From: Polyodon spathula
Taxonomy: Eukaryota > Chordata > Actinopteri > Acipenseriformes > Polyodontidae
NCBI RefSeq assembly: GCF_017654505.1
Contig: NC_054536.1
Coordinates: 95,647,844 to 95,711,843, forward strand
Direction of reading: 5' to 3'
Length of the DNA: 64,000 bases
Below are positions 1 through 10,754 of the stretch, piece after piece (position 1 is the first letter of the stretch; every line of letters starts with the position of its first letter). A program made the translations under genes and the position numbers. The notes under the pieces are model-generated. The model had not been told where the DNA came from. It did not search any database and saw only the letters and a list, made by a program, of their open reading frames with translations.

Positions 1-960
1 TAGGGTCGACTCGCCATTTTGTACTTTCTGTTTTGCTTTGGGAGTGCAAATGTTGATCAGATTGGTATGAACGTTCAGTTAACAACAAACTAGGAAAGTG
101 AGTCAAAGATTAACTGCATAACTTTGTTGTTTTAATTGGTCATGATTATTTCGCTGATGCTACAAGGAGGGAAACTACAATGCTTATATTTACGTTTGCT
201 TGGCTTGGGAAGTTGGCGGGTGGCGGACATCGGGGTGGCGATAACGGGTACAAATAGCACTGGTTTTATATTGGTGGCATTTGTTCAGAGAGAATAGCTA
301 GCGGTATGCGAGGGTGGCGTTATAAAGGGGGGCAGTATAACTTGGGACAACTGTATTGTGAAGTTCTGAAGACACATCTTTATTGTATTTAAAGAATAGA
401 CTGAAACTGTGGAAGACTGTGTAAAACATTTTTAAATTAAGACTGATCTTAAGATTGATGCAATATATTATTTTCTTTTAAAAGCTACAGTACAGACTTG
501 TTTAGATAGAAAAGTGTGTGGTTTTAATTGTGTACTGCACTGAACCGATAAGCCAACTGAGTATGTTATTGTGATTAAGCAAAGCGTGTTGGCTAGTCTA
601 ATTTAGATTTCAAATACTGTAGTCACTTCAAGAGGGTTTTATCTCTATTTATAATATTTTTATTTTTCATCTAGATGCATTTAATATTGAGGGCATGTGA
701 TACTTTTTTGATATACCTATAATATATAAATAAGTAAATAATATATAGCTTTAACTTACGTTTCTTGCATATTCTTGAAACAGATACACAAGCCAGGACG
801 TAACTCAGAGAGAGAGAGAGCGCTGAGCGCGTTGTTCAAGGCTGGTTGAGCATTTAAAGGGTAAAGAGGTGGGTGTACCTCCCTTAAGTTAAGTGTTCAG
901 TCTTTTTTATTTTCACTGTGTTGCGGTTTCTGAATCACAGTATTCAAAAGAATTTGGGCC
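1..960. other. Unassigned AT-rich non-coding DNA
   Basis: No convincing coding region or recognisable transposon core. It holds a short GA run (about 809-821) next to a small GC-rich patch and otherwise ordinary AT-rich sequence. It ends exactly at the TTAA that begins the piggyBac-type element at 965. Confidence 0.5.
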
Positions 961-1235
961 TTAACTCTTTGCAGTCCATTTATTCAGCACCTGTAATTTT
1001 CATTAAAAATAATTGTCATTTTGTCCTATATATTTTGTCCGTGACGTATAGTTTGTCCTGTGAGTCATGCCTCTGAGACGCCCCGCCCCACTGCTCGTTA
1101 TTTATCACATATCTCTTCATGATGGTGCATACTGATCAATCATCTCCTGGTCACTCATTTTTATCCCCAAACTCCTCAATAATGCTATCCAAGTAATTAT
1201 TTTATTACTATAACATCTCAAAAAGCTTAGCAAAT

Positions 1236-2147
1236 GTCCATTATATTCTTTGAGCGCTGGATGCAGAAGCAGCTATCTTGTTTGTTTGTGTCTGTGTTGT
1301 GTCTGTGATATTCTTTGAGTGCTGGCTGTGGAAGCAGCTATCTTGTTTGTTTGTGTCTGTGTTGTGACTGTGATATTCTTTGAGTCCTGGATGTGGAAGC
1401 AGCTATCTTGTTTGTTTGTGTCTGTGTTGTGTCTGTGATATTCTTTGAGTGCTGGCTGTGGAAGCAGCTATCTTGTTTGTTTGTGTCTGTGTTGTGTCTG
1501 TGATATTCTTTGATTGCTGGATGCAGAAGCAGCTATCTTGTTTGTTTGTGTCCGTGTTGTGTCTGTGATATTCTTTGAGTGCTGGCTGTGGAAGCAGCTA
1601 TCTTGTTTGTTTGTGTCTGTGTTGTGTCTGTGATATTCTTTGAGTGCTGGGTGTGGAAGCAGCTATCTTGTTTGTTTGTGTCTGTGTTGTGTCTGTGATA
1701 TTCTTTGATTGCTGGATGCAGAAGCAGCTATCTTGTTTGTTTGTGTCCGTGTTGTGTCTGTGATATTCTTTGAGTGCTGGCTGTGGAAGCAGCTATCTTG
1801 TTTGTTTGTGTCTGTTTTGTGTCTGTGATATTCTTTGAGCGCTGGACGCAGAGGCAGCTGTCTTGTTTGTTTATGTCTGTGTTGTCTGTGATATTCTTTG
1901 AGTGCTGGATGTGGAAGCAGCTATCTTGTTTGTTTGTGTCTGTGTTGTGTCTGTGATATTCTTTGAGTACTGGCTGTGGAAGCAGCTCTTATTTGTTTGT
2001 GTCTGTGTTGTGACTGTGATATTCTTTGAGTGCTGGCTGTGGAAGCAGCTAACTTGTTTGTTTGTGTCTGTGTTGTGTCTGTGATATTCTTTGAGTGCTG
2101 GATGTGGAAGCAGCTATCTTGTTTGTTTGTGTCTGTGTTGTGTCTGT
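1236..2147 (+). repeat. 65-bp minisatellite, about 14 units
   Basis: Tandem units begin TGATATTCTTTGAGTGCTGG and run through an AGCAGCTATCTTG core to a GTTTGTTTGTGTCTGTGTTG tail. Neighbouring copies of TATTCTTT are 65 bases apart (for example 1441 and 1506). Units differ by a few substitutions, such as GGCTGTGG against GGATGCAG. The array lies wholly inside the piggyBac-type element, so it expanded within the transposon or was captured by it. Short open frames here are repeat artefacts. Confidence 0.9.
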
Positions 2148-2267
2148 GGTGAAGGGACTATGCGTATTGCTCAGATCCACCTTGTCTTTTTTTTTTCAGC
2201 TTCTATTGGCCTCACACGGCCATTGAAAGCTTTGCTCTGTTTTTTCCAGAGAAAAAACTACTAGAGA

Positions 2268-2450
2268 CATTACAATTTTCCCTTTCCAGTCCGATGCCGG
2301 ACCCTGTCCAACATCATCAAAAAGAAGTAAAGCACATGTCTCACTCAGTCATTGAAAGAATGAAAAAATGACTAGAGACCTGTGCTTGACATCTTTTTGA
2401 TGATGTTGGAACAGGGTCTGACAACAGACTAGAAAGGGAAAATTGTAATG
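2268..2450. repeat. 183-nt foldback near the right end of the piggyBac-type element
   Basis: An arm of about 57 bases starting CATTACAATTTTCCCTTTC (2268-2324) is matched by its reverse complement at 2393-2450, with few mismatches. The loop itself contains a second nested inverted repeat (AAGCACATGTCTC against GAGACCTGTGCTT) and a third (AGTCATT against AATGACT). The whole segment could form one long hairpin as single-stranded DNA or RNA. Confidence 0.85.
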
Positions 2451-2499
2451 TCGGACCTGGTCTGGCATAGGACCGCAAAGGGTTAATGCACTTTGACTT

Positions 2500-2789
2500 G
2501 CATTTATCTGCTCCCTATTTTACTGTATTTAATCCTGCACTCAACCCAATCTGTAGTGTTTTGTATTTCAATTGCATTCATATCTAACCCTGATGTAACT
2601 CTCAACCCTGTTATCTGCTCTTGAACTGCCTTGATATCAAATCATACTGTGTTTTGATTTTCTATTATTAGGACTGAAGTCATTGTATTTTGTATCTTGC
2701 TCTTAATTGTACTGTAATTCTTGATTATGTATTTTTTGTATACAACTGTACGTCATCCTGGGTAAGGGCATCTGCTCAGAAATAATAAT

Positions 2790-2856
<67 letters not shown>
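2500..2856 (+). mobile_element. 3' end of a LINE- or SINE-type retroposon with AAT tail
   Basis: The sequence ends with the motif CTGGGTAAGGGCATCTGCT, a common 3' end of fish non-LTR retroposons, followed by an (AAT)n microsatellite tail at about 2781-2856. No open frame remains upstream. The body may be interrupted by the piggyBac element that ends at 2486. The exact family is not certain. Confidence 0.55.
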
Positions 2857-2859
<3 letters not shown>

Positions 2860-3545
2860 GGTTGTAATACAATACATTGTAGTACAATATTACCAACTGG
2901 AGCTGTTAAGGCTACTATGGAGGTTTTCTCTTTGATTACCCTTCAACAGCTGACAGTGATGGTCCAGCATATGAGAGTTACTACTTGCTCTCCTGACTCT
3001 ATCCCCACAAAACTATTAGAAGATATTATTATTACCCGCATTTGAAACATTATAAATGGTTCACTTTCCTTCGGTACAGTTTCCTGAGCTCTTTAGGTAG
3101 CTGTGGTAAAGCCTATGCTTAAGAAACACAATTTGAACCCTAAATTTCTCAAGAACTATAGGTCAATCTCCAACCTACCATTCCTAGTTAAGGTTCTAGA
3201 TAGGGTTGTTGCAAAACAAGTACAAACATTTTTAACTCTTAATGGTGTATTTGAGGAACTTCAGTGTGGATTTTGCTGCTGCACTTAGCACCGTGACAGC
3301 CCTTGTCAGAGTTGTAAATGGTTTGCTGATAAACTCTGACTTGGGCTTTCCATCAGTTTTAATTCTCCTAGATCTAAGTGCTGCCTTCAACACTGTAGAC
3401 CACTCCATCATATTGAATCTGCTCAAATACACAGTGGGACTGTCTAACCTTGTCTTATCCTGGTTCCAATCTTATCTATCTGATAGGTATCAATTCATCT
3501 CAATTGGGGAGAAGAAATCAGCATTGACTGAAGTTGACTGCGATG

Positions 3546-3599
<54 letters not shown>

Positions 3600-4205
3600 T
3601 ATATATATATATAGATATATATATATATATATATATAGCGCTATAGAATATATGTGTAATATTACTGTTGGGTGACATTATCTGAAGACATGGAGTGAAC
3701 TTCCACTGCTATGTGGATGATACCCAGCTGTACCTGGCTTCAAAGCCATGAAACACTTCTGCTGGGGTGTCACTTGCTGCTTGCTTTGCAAATATCAAAT
3801 GCTAGATGTCTCAGAATTTTTATGTTGAATTCAGATAAAATTGAGAATCAAGTAAATAATGTGGGATTGCATGAGTTTTACTCTAGCAGTCTCTCATCAA
3901 AACTTCATTTTGAAATGAAAAATGTAGGGGTCATCTTTCATCTTTCATCATGATCTATCATTTGAGTCTCATGTTAGGGAAGTTATTAAAGTATATTTTT
4001 ATCATTTAAGAAATATAGCCAAACGTAAACCAATTATTTCCTTAGTTGACTCTGAGAGACTAATGCATGCCTTTGTTTCATCAACAATTGATTACTGTTA
4101 TCCACTCCTCTCTGGTATCCCAAAATGTGTGGTGTCCCACCTACAGCTTGCTCAGAATATCGCCATTTATATAGTAAAGCACTATATAAATGTAATAAAT
4201 AAATA
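2860..4205 (+). mobile_element. Degenerate L2-like LINE (reverse transcriptase remnant)
   Basis: Broken frames give a typical L2/CR1-clade reverse transcriptase. Around 3103-3280 there is a stretch with SISNLPFLVKVLDRVVAKQ. Around 3350-3420 there is DLSAAFNTVDHSI, which carries the first catalytic aspartate region. Around 3705-3740 there is a YVDD-containing motif followed by TQLYLA. A TA microsatellite (3549-3637) sits between the palm motifs and replaces the GVPQGS block. The tail near 4170-4205 has AGCACTATATAAATG and TAAATAAA, the usual fish L2 3' end. Several frameshifts make it a dead copy. The RT assignment is firm, the clade name less so. Confidence 0.8.
3549..3637. repeat. (TA)n microsatellite inside the LINE
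   Basis: Nearly pure TA dinucleotides with small interruptions (CAT, GAT). It lies within the broken reverse transcriptase. Confidence 0.95.
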
Positions 4206-5681
4206 AAATACATATTATCTCCATGGTCTCCCTCACTACATTCCTCACAAGGTCTTATTTTATAGTGTGTTCAATACATTATCCAGAGAGTCAATAGAAA
4301 TGCAAAAATCTGTGTGCCATCTTGCACTTTGCTTAAATTAGTATGTTAATGAGGTCACACCCTGAATGATCTGTTAACAGGAGCAAAGCCTGACTGTTTG
4401 TTTGCACCCGTAGTTAGGAGTTAACCGTTACCATTATTGCTGTGATAAAAAAAGTTAAAACAAAGGGTTTGGATCTCCTCAAACCTGATTTTGTATAGAA
4501 GAAAATGTAATGTCAAATATCCTTTTCATGTCATCAAGTCATTAGCAGCTCAATCTTAGGTGACAGTTATCCAGAAATGGACATCAGCAAAGAAAAGTCA
4601 TTATTTCTGCTTGATTTTAAAGATTGTTAGAAATCAATATTGGTCAAAACCTGACAATGTCCAGTTTTCATAAAAAAATATGGATGATAGCATTATAACT
4701 TTGCCACTTCTTAGTACTACAAACTGGTAATACATTATACTATTTTAATACATTTTCCATTAATGGGTTATGTTTCATCCAATCTTCAATATATTGGCTA
4801 AGACATCCAAAGCACGGGTACTTTATGATACCTACTTAAAAAAACACACTTTCTAACATTCTTAATTTATGAGCTTGGATTGCTCTATAAATCTAGGTAT
4901 AAAAATAGCCTCATTCAGGCAATTTAGCCCTGAGTAATAACAGCAGTCAGGGTATCCAGAGCTGTGATGGATGCTGGAGCGGACTCTTATCAGGGCAGCC
5001 CAGTAGTGGAAATGCAAGGGGATAATCATCAAGTAATTCTTTTCACTGCCAGCAGAGAAAAAGAAAGGTATCTGTTCTTTGAGACATTTAAAGAGGCAGT
5101 TTTCTTTTACATTAGACAGAGGGAGGAGCTGCAGAGTGAAATGGAGAAGGGCAGAGCGAACAGACCATGACGAACAGTGAATGAGTCAAAAGCTAGAAAG
5201 GGGCGATTTGCATGGATATAGATATGTTTTTGAGAGGTTATGATTAGATGACGTAATGCACAGGGGGTGTCCCTCCTCCAGAACTTCAGTTATTAAACTC
5301 GTGAGATGGGATTCTATCTCATGCCTTTGTTATTCATGCATGCACCAGCAGATTATACTGGGCATTAACATAAATTACTGCAACTCAAAATTAGATGTAG
5401 CAAAATAATGATATAAAAAAAAAGCGTTAAATGGATAAAAGTTAATTAACAAATGAAGAATAAAAGGTAATAAGTAAGCTTTAGTAATGACATTTTCCTT
5501 GACACTTTTCATGGCTGAAATGTTGTATATTTAATTAGCTATAATGAAAATCTTAAAAAGTGGGGGGGAGCCAATTGATTGACACTTTTGTAGAAATGTT
5601 ACGCAGTGATGTAAGACATGCCACACTTGAATTCTAGAGCTGAACCCCGGGGGAGTTAAAGAAGGGAATTGTTCAAAGTGG
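4206..5681. other. Unassigned non-coding DNA
   Basis: AT-rich sequence with no recognisable transposon core. One short open frame (4964-5170, 68 codons) follows a TATA-like TATAAAAATAG at about 4899, but its product resembles nothing I know and it has no supporting context. Confidence 0.4.
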
Positions 5682-6411
5682 TGTATGGCAGGGCAGAGCA
5701 CTGCTTGTAAATATATTGTAAATATTGTATTGTGGTTTATTTAAAAGAGAAATGTATTGTTTATGTTTATTTAAACAGGTTATATTAGTGTGTTATGATT
5801 TTGTGTTTATTATAAACAGAATGTTATTGTTTGGATGTGGTCTGGCAGAGGCGATTGTTGGCAGACATCTCTGCCAGACATCTCGTGAAAATGTGTGCTC
5901 AGCAGTGGATTAATTATAGACAGAGTTGCTGTTGACCACACAAATATTAAAAACCCTGTGCAGTAGGTGACCATCTCCATATTAACTAATTGATTAATGG
6001 ATTTTTATTCCGACGGTCATCGCAGTAAAAATCAGCAGCTTTTGTTGTTCAAGGTGTGTGTACAGATAGGAGGTACATGAGAGCAAGAGAAACAAAAGTA
6101 AAAACGAAACTGAAAGAAAGCAACTGCAACACGTGCAGGAAGCGTAGTATTTGTTTGGTGTCAGTTTGTGTTTGTACTTTTTAATGCATTTTTACTCTGT
6201 GTGATGTATTTTGATTTATTTTTTAGTTGAATCCTGAATCCTGAATACTACAGATGTATTTTTGCTCTGTCAGCAGTGTTTTTGTACAGCCTTCTCATTT
6301 ATTTTTGTTTGCAATAAATACGGCACACAGAGCGCTTTTTCCCCAGTAGTGCCTGTGTGTCTCTGTCAGCTTTCTGGTCTGGGAACATCATCACTCAGCT
6401 ACCCTGTCACA
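5682..6411 (+). mobile_element. Solo-LTR-like element
   Basis: The segment begins TGTATGGCAGGG and ends CCCTGTCACA, so the ends form an imperfect inverted repeat with TG...CA termini as in LTRs. An AATAAA (about 6313) lies about 100 bases before the end, where an LTR polyadenylation signal would be. It interrupts a short direct-repeat region: GAAGGGAATTGTTCA occurs just left of it (about 5661) and twice to its right (about 6438 and 6484). The flanking 5-mers do not match perfectly, so the boundaries may be off by a few bases. No internal genes are present. Confidence 0.45.
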
Positions 6412-6515
6412 TGGGGTTAGTGCTTAAAGAATTAAAGAAGGGAATTGTTCAGACTGGTGTCAGTGCTTAAAGAATTAAAGACGGGAATTGTTCAAAGTGG
6501 TGTCAATGGCTTAAG
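6412..6515 (+). repeat. Short direct repeat, about 46-bp unit
   Basis: AGTGCTTAAAGAATTAAAG plus GGGAATTGTTCA is repeated twice here. A further partial copy lies at 5653-5681 on the other side of the LTR-like element. Confidence 0.7.
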
Positions 6516-7159
6516 GTCATAGTATAGGAAGATCATCAAATTACTGTTCCGTACATCTTGCCAAGCTTTATTACTTATCTAAATTCAATCACCTAATCTT
6601 TGGAAACATTTCCCTGTATTGTAGGGATTTTATAAATATCAAGAATAGCTCCAATTACCTGATATCTTTCCCCTCTTGTCTGCTCATTTTCTTATCTGCA
6701 AAACAGAAAGATCACTGGGAATATTACTTGGAATGAGAATGTCTGCAAAAAAAAAAAAAAAAAAAAAAAAAACAACACCAGAAAACACAACTCTGGTTGC
6801 AAGTTGTGATGGATCTCCTCCTAACGACTGATGAATACTGACATCTGTTGATTCAAGCAACAGAGCTGCTTAATACGTGGATTGTGTTGCTGTTTGCAGG
6901 TGGATGGGAAAAGAATAGCAATTGGTAAACAAATGTGAATGCTTTTTTGCCAATGTAACTACATCAGCTGATTGAAGTAATTAATTTGCTAGTGTTCAGA
7001 GTTGTGGTATATTGAAGTGAATTTATAAAGCATGTAAACTGGACCAGCTCTAGACCTGCAGACAGTATAAATTGGCAAACAGTGTCTCAGAACATCAACG
7101 GTTCTAAGTGCCAACCAGTCTAAGGGCCACATTACAAGGGCAGTCTGAGCTGTGGCAGT
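6516..7159. other. Unassigned non-coding DNA with poly-A tract
   Basis: No gene is seen. A 26-base A run lies at 6747-6772. It could be a retroposon tail, but no body is recognisable upstream. Confidence 0.4.
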
Positions 7160-9305
7160 CAGAGCAAGGACAGGTGGAAAGAGGACCTTTTCCAAATCTT
7201 TCCCAGTGACTACTAGAGGCCTCATTCACACCCTGACACCTAATGTCTGGATCCCCTGGACACAGCGGGCTCACTCTTTCTCCTCTCCTAGAATGAACAC
7301 TGGTAAATATTTTCTTCAGATACTATTACTAACCCCCTCTCCCCCTGTACTGCCTGCTACAAACTAAACTGCTGTTCTCTGACTAACAAATCTCTGCTTC
7401 TCAATGAACTTATAACTGGTACTATTCTTGATCTTCTCTGTCTCACAGAAACCTGGCACTCTGTAAATGTTAAGCACTCACTACCTCTATCCACCCCAAA
7501 TGGCAACTCTCTCTTTGACAAGCACTGCTGGTATCGCTTACTCTGTGCTTGCCACCACAATTCTCTCTTTGACAAGCACTGCTGGTATACTCTGTGCTTG
7601 CCACCACAACTCTCTCTTTGACAAGCACTGCTGGTATCGCTCACTCTGTGCTTGCCACCACAACTCTCTCTTTGACAAGCACTGCTGGTATAGCTCACTC
7701 TGTGCTTGCCACCACAACTCTCTATTTCCCAGCCTTCTCTTTGTTCGAGTATCTCACTATCAAACCCTCAAGACTGCCATAAAACCCTCCCTTGACCTGA
7801 TTGTCTTATCTAATTTTCATCCCATATCCAATCTTCCTTTTTACTCTCCAAAACTCTTGAAAGGGCTGTAGACAGCCAGCTCATCAAACACCTCACAGAT
7901 AACAATCTGCTTGAATCTCTGCAGTCTGGCTTCCGGCCGCATCCCAATACCAAAACTGCTCTACTCCAGATTGTAAATGATCTTCTGCTTAATGCTGGTG
8001 CTGTTGCTCCCTCTATCCTTGTGTTCCTAACTGCTGCTTTTGATACTACAGATGATAGCATTGTTCTTGACCACCTTCAGAAGTTTTATCTGGAACCTGT
8101 CTCTCCTGACTGTCCTCTTACCTATCTGGATGCATGCAGTCTGTTTTCTATGATGGAAGCAGTGCTGATGCAAACCCAGTCACTTGCTGTGTCCCTCAAG
8201 GGTCTGTTCTTGGGCCTCTTCTCTTCAACATATCCATGCTTCCCTTGGGTCACCTCATCCACCAACATAGCCTCAGGTTTCATTCCTATGCAAATGACAT
8301 CCAGTTCTACCTAAAACTAGACCTTGAATTTCCCTCTGCCATAGTCTGGCTCTCAGTTTGCATTCAAGACATCGAGGCCTGGATGTCTGCCAATTTTCTT
8401 CAGCTCGACACTAACAAATCTGAACTACTTCTAGTAGGATCGAAAACTCAACTAAAGAATCTCAATATTGCTTCCTTGAACTTTGGAAACTGTCTGCTGC
8501 TGTCTTCCTCCACTATACAAAGCCTTGGTGTACTTCTGGATAGTAACCTTTCCTTTGATGCCCAAATCGTCTCTGTAGTCAAATCATTCTTCTACCAGAC
8601 TCCAAAACATCTCAAAGATCCGTCCTTACCTTTCCTCCCAGATGCATTCAACTCAACTCTCAACTCGACTACTGCAACTCTCTCTATGGTGGTCTTCTGT
8701 CACAATGTTCATCCATTGTTCACAACATGATCACATTACCCCCTGTCTTACTCAGTTGCACTGACTATCTGTAAAGTTCAGGATTGCTTTCAAAATTCTC
8801 CTGCTTGCCTACAAGGCCCTTCATCACACAGGTCCAGAGTATCTCTCCAACCTGCTGACCCACTATGTCCCGCACTCAAGCTGAGGTCCTCTGACTCTGG
8901 CTTGCTTGTTATACCCAAGCAAAAGTGTGCCACACTCGGCGAGCGCTCTTTTAGCTTCATGGCCGTAACTCTCAGGAACTTTCTCCCAGCTTTGGTGTGT
9001 GTAGCTCCAAAGTCGCTCGCTTCAAATCAACTCACAAAACCCACTTGTTCTCTTTTGCCTTTAATGGTCTTTAAGTCTGATATCTGTTATTAGCTGTTGT
9101 CTAAATTGCTATTTCAAGTTTTTCACTCCATCTTATTTGTATGACACATGCATCTACAATGTTTAGAATTCACATCCTAGCCCTGTATTTAATGTAATAT
9201 GCCTATATTTAATGTATCATGCATTGTTCCTCACTAGCTTATAAATTGCTTGTAATGGTGGTCCACTATGAAAGGTGCTATATAAATTAAGATTGATTGA
9301 TTGAA
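7160..9305 (+). mobile_element. Degenerate L2-like LINE, endonuclease to 3' tail
   Basis: Fragments of a LINE ORF2 are in order. An endonuclease-type motif, LCLTETWH, lies near 7433-7460. The N-terminal RT motif NFHPISNLPF is near 7813. LLESLQSGFRPHPNTKTALL is at about 7909-7968, then FLTAAFDTTDDSI near 8024, and CCVPQGSVLGPLLFN near 8185-8230. The catalytic box is SYAND near 8284-8300, where active elements have YADD. C-terminal RT sequence (LQLDTNKSELLLVGSK) is near 8400-8446. The element ends with GGTGCTATATAAATTAAG and GATTGATTGATTG at about 9275-9303, a typical L2 3' tail. Stops, frameshifts and a 54-bp internal expansion make it a pseudogene. Confidence 0.85.
7505..7730 (+). repeat. 54-bp tandem repeat within the LINE endonuclease region
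   Basis: Four units start CTCTCTTTGACAAGCACTGC, with TTTGACAAG at about 7514, 7568, 7617 and 7671. Three spacings are 54, 49 and 54 bases. Because 54 is divisible by three, the repeat keeps the LINE frame open as a repeated FDKHCWY-type peptide, which is an artefact and not a protein family. Confidence 0.85.
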
Positions 9306-10275
9306 ATATTCATTAACAAAAGAGAAATGCTTACTACAAAGCTTGATCTTCTAGCCCCAACCCTTACAGCAAAGCTTGCTCTTCTAACCCTAATCCCAAC
9401 CCCAACCCCAACCCTAACAATAACCCTAACCCCTACAGCAAAGCTTTCTGTTCTAATTCTAACCCTAACCCTAACAATAACCCTAACCCTTACTGCAAAG
9501 CTTGCTCTTCTAACTCTAAAACTAACCCTAACCCCAACCCCAACCCTAACTGAAAAGATTGCTCTCCTAACCCTAACCCTAACCCTAACAATAACCCTAA
9601 CCCGTACTGCAAAGCTTGCTCTTCTAAAATTAACCCTAACCCCAACTCCAACCCCAACCCTAACCATAACAATAACCCTAACCCGTACTGCAAAGCTTGC
9701 TCTTCTAAAATTAACCCTAACCCCAACTCCAACCCCAACCCAAACATATTTGTTATCGGGATTGCTATGACGTTGCGAAGAGTTTGCTCCTCTACTCTAA
9801 CCTAACCCTAACCCCAACCCCAACCCTAAAAATAACCCTAACCCTTACTGCAAAGCTTGATCTTCTAATCCTAACCCTAACCCCAACCCTTACTGCAAAG
9901 CCTGCTCTTCTAACCTTAACCCCAACACCAACCCTAACAACAGCCCTAACCCTTACTGCAAAGCTTGCTCTTCTAACCCTAACCCCAACCCCAACCCCAA
10001 AAACAAAGCTAACCCTTACTACAAAGCTTGCTCTTCTAACCCTAACCCCAACACCAACCCCAAAAACAAAGCTAACCCTTACTGCAAAGCTTGCTCTTCT
10101 AACCCAAACCCCAACACCAACCCCAACCCCAACCCTAAACCTTACTGCAAAGTTTGCTCTTCTAACCCTAACCCTAACCCCAACCCTAACAACAACCCTA
10201 ACCCTTACCTCAAAGCTTGCTATTCTAACCTAACCCTAACCCCAACCCCAACACCCAACCCTAACCCTTACTAGT
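9306..10275 (+). repeat. Telomere-like (CCCTAA/CCCCAA)n array with a repeated spacer
   Basis: Blocks of CCCTAA and the variant CCCCAA alternate with a conserved spacer of about 22 bases, TTACTGCAAAGCTTGCTCTT. The spacer recurs about every 40-85 bases and I count about 15 copies. This is an interstitial telomere-motif satellite oriented C-rich on the plus strand. It starts directly after the GATTGATTG tail of the LINE. Both strands stay open for long stretches (repeated LTLTPTP on one strand) because the repeats contain few stop codons. I do not call these genes. Confidence 0.9.
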
Positions 10276-10437
10276 CCTTGCCTTTCTATTCAACCCAGTG
10301 GGCTGCAATGCCAATTATTACAAAGTGTTTCAAACTATTTTTACAAGCAAACAACGTGCTACAGTGACCAACTCGGACAACACACCAAAAGTAACAATGC
10401 CCAACGTGCTGGTAAGCCTGTTGGTATGCAATCATAG

Positions 10438-10487
10438 TTTTTTTTTTTTTTTTTTTTTTATAATGGGGGGGGGGGGGGGGGGGGGGG
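10438..10487. repeat. Poly-T then poly-G tract
   Basis: Twenty-two T (10438-10459) are followed, after AATAAT-like linker bases, by 23 G (10465-10487). This is low complexity and prone to slippage in sequencing. Confidence 0.95.
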
Positions 10488-10754
10488 TTGATTTACCCAC
10501 GGTTAAGTGTAAGAATCCAATTCCAAAAGCCTTTTACCTGGAGGAAAAAATGGTAATTTACAACTTATAAGAATACAACAAATGTGGTATATTTATATGA
10601 ATTCATAATTGATACAAAAGAAATACTGTATTGCATTACTTGAGCAACAGTCATTCCCCTATCTAAAAGTTAATTGTATGTGTTCTTATCAAATATTCCA
10701 TCTAGCTGCACATCTGTTGTTGTGCAGATTTTCCAGATAATTTCTGTTTATTCA

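Larger units (their letters stand above)
965..2482. mobile_element. Non-autonomous piggyBac-type element
   Basis: The element is flanked on both sides by TTAA (961-964 and 2483-2486), the piggyBac target site. Its left end reads CTCTTTGCAGTCC and its right end, reverse-complemented, reads CCCTTTGCGGTCC, an imperfect terminal inverted repeat. The same terminus recurs at 17628 and 31494, beside a piggyBac transposase remnant in the first case. No transposase is encoded here. The interior is largely a 65-bp minisatellite (1236-2147) followed by a long foldback (2268-2450). It is inferred to have been mobilised by a transposase supplied elsewhere. Confidence 0.75.

Noticed and set aside
4964..5170. 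68-codon open frame after a TATA-like sequence
   Set aside because: No recognisable domain, no splice or polyadenylation context; a frame of this length is expected by chance.
9287..10233. Thr/Leu/Pro-repeat and Gly/Leu/Val-repeat open frames
   Set aside because: Translation of the telomere-like array on both strands, not a gene.
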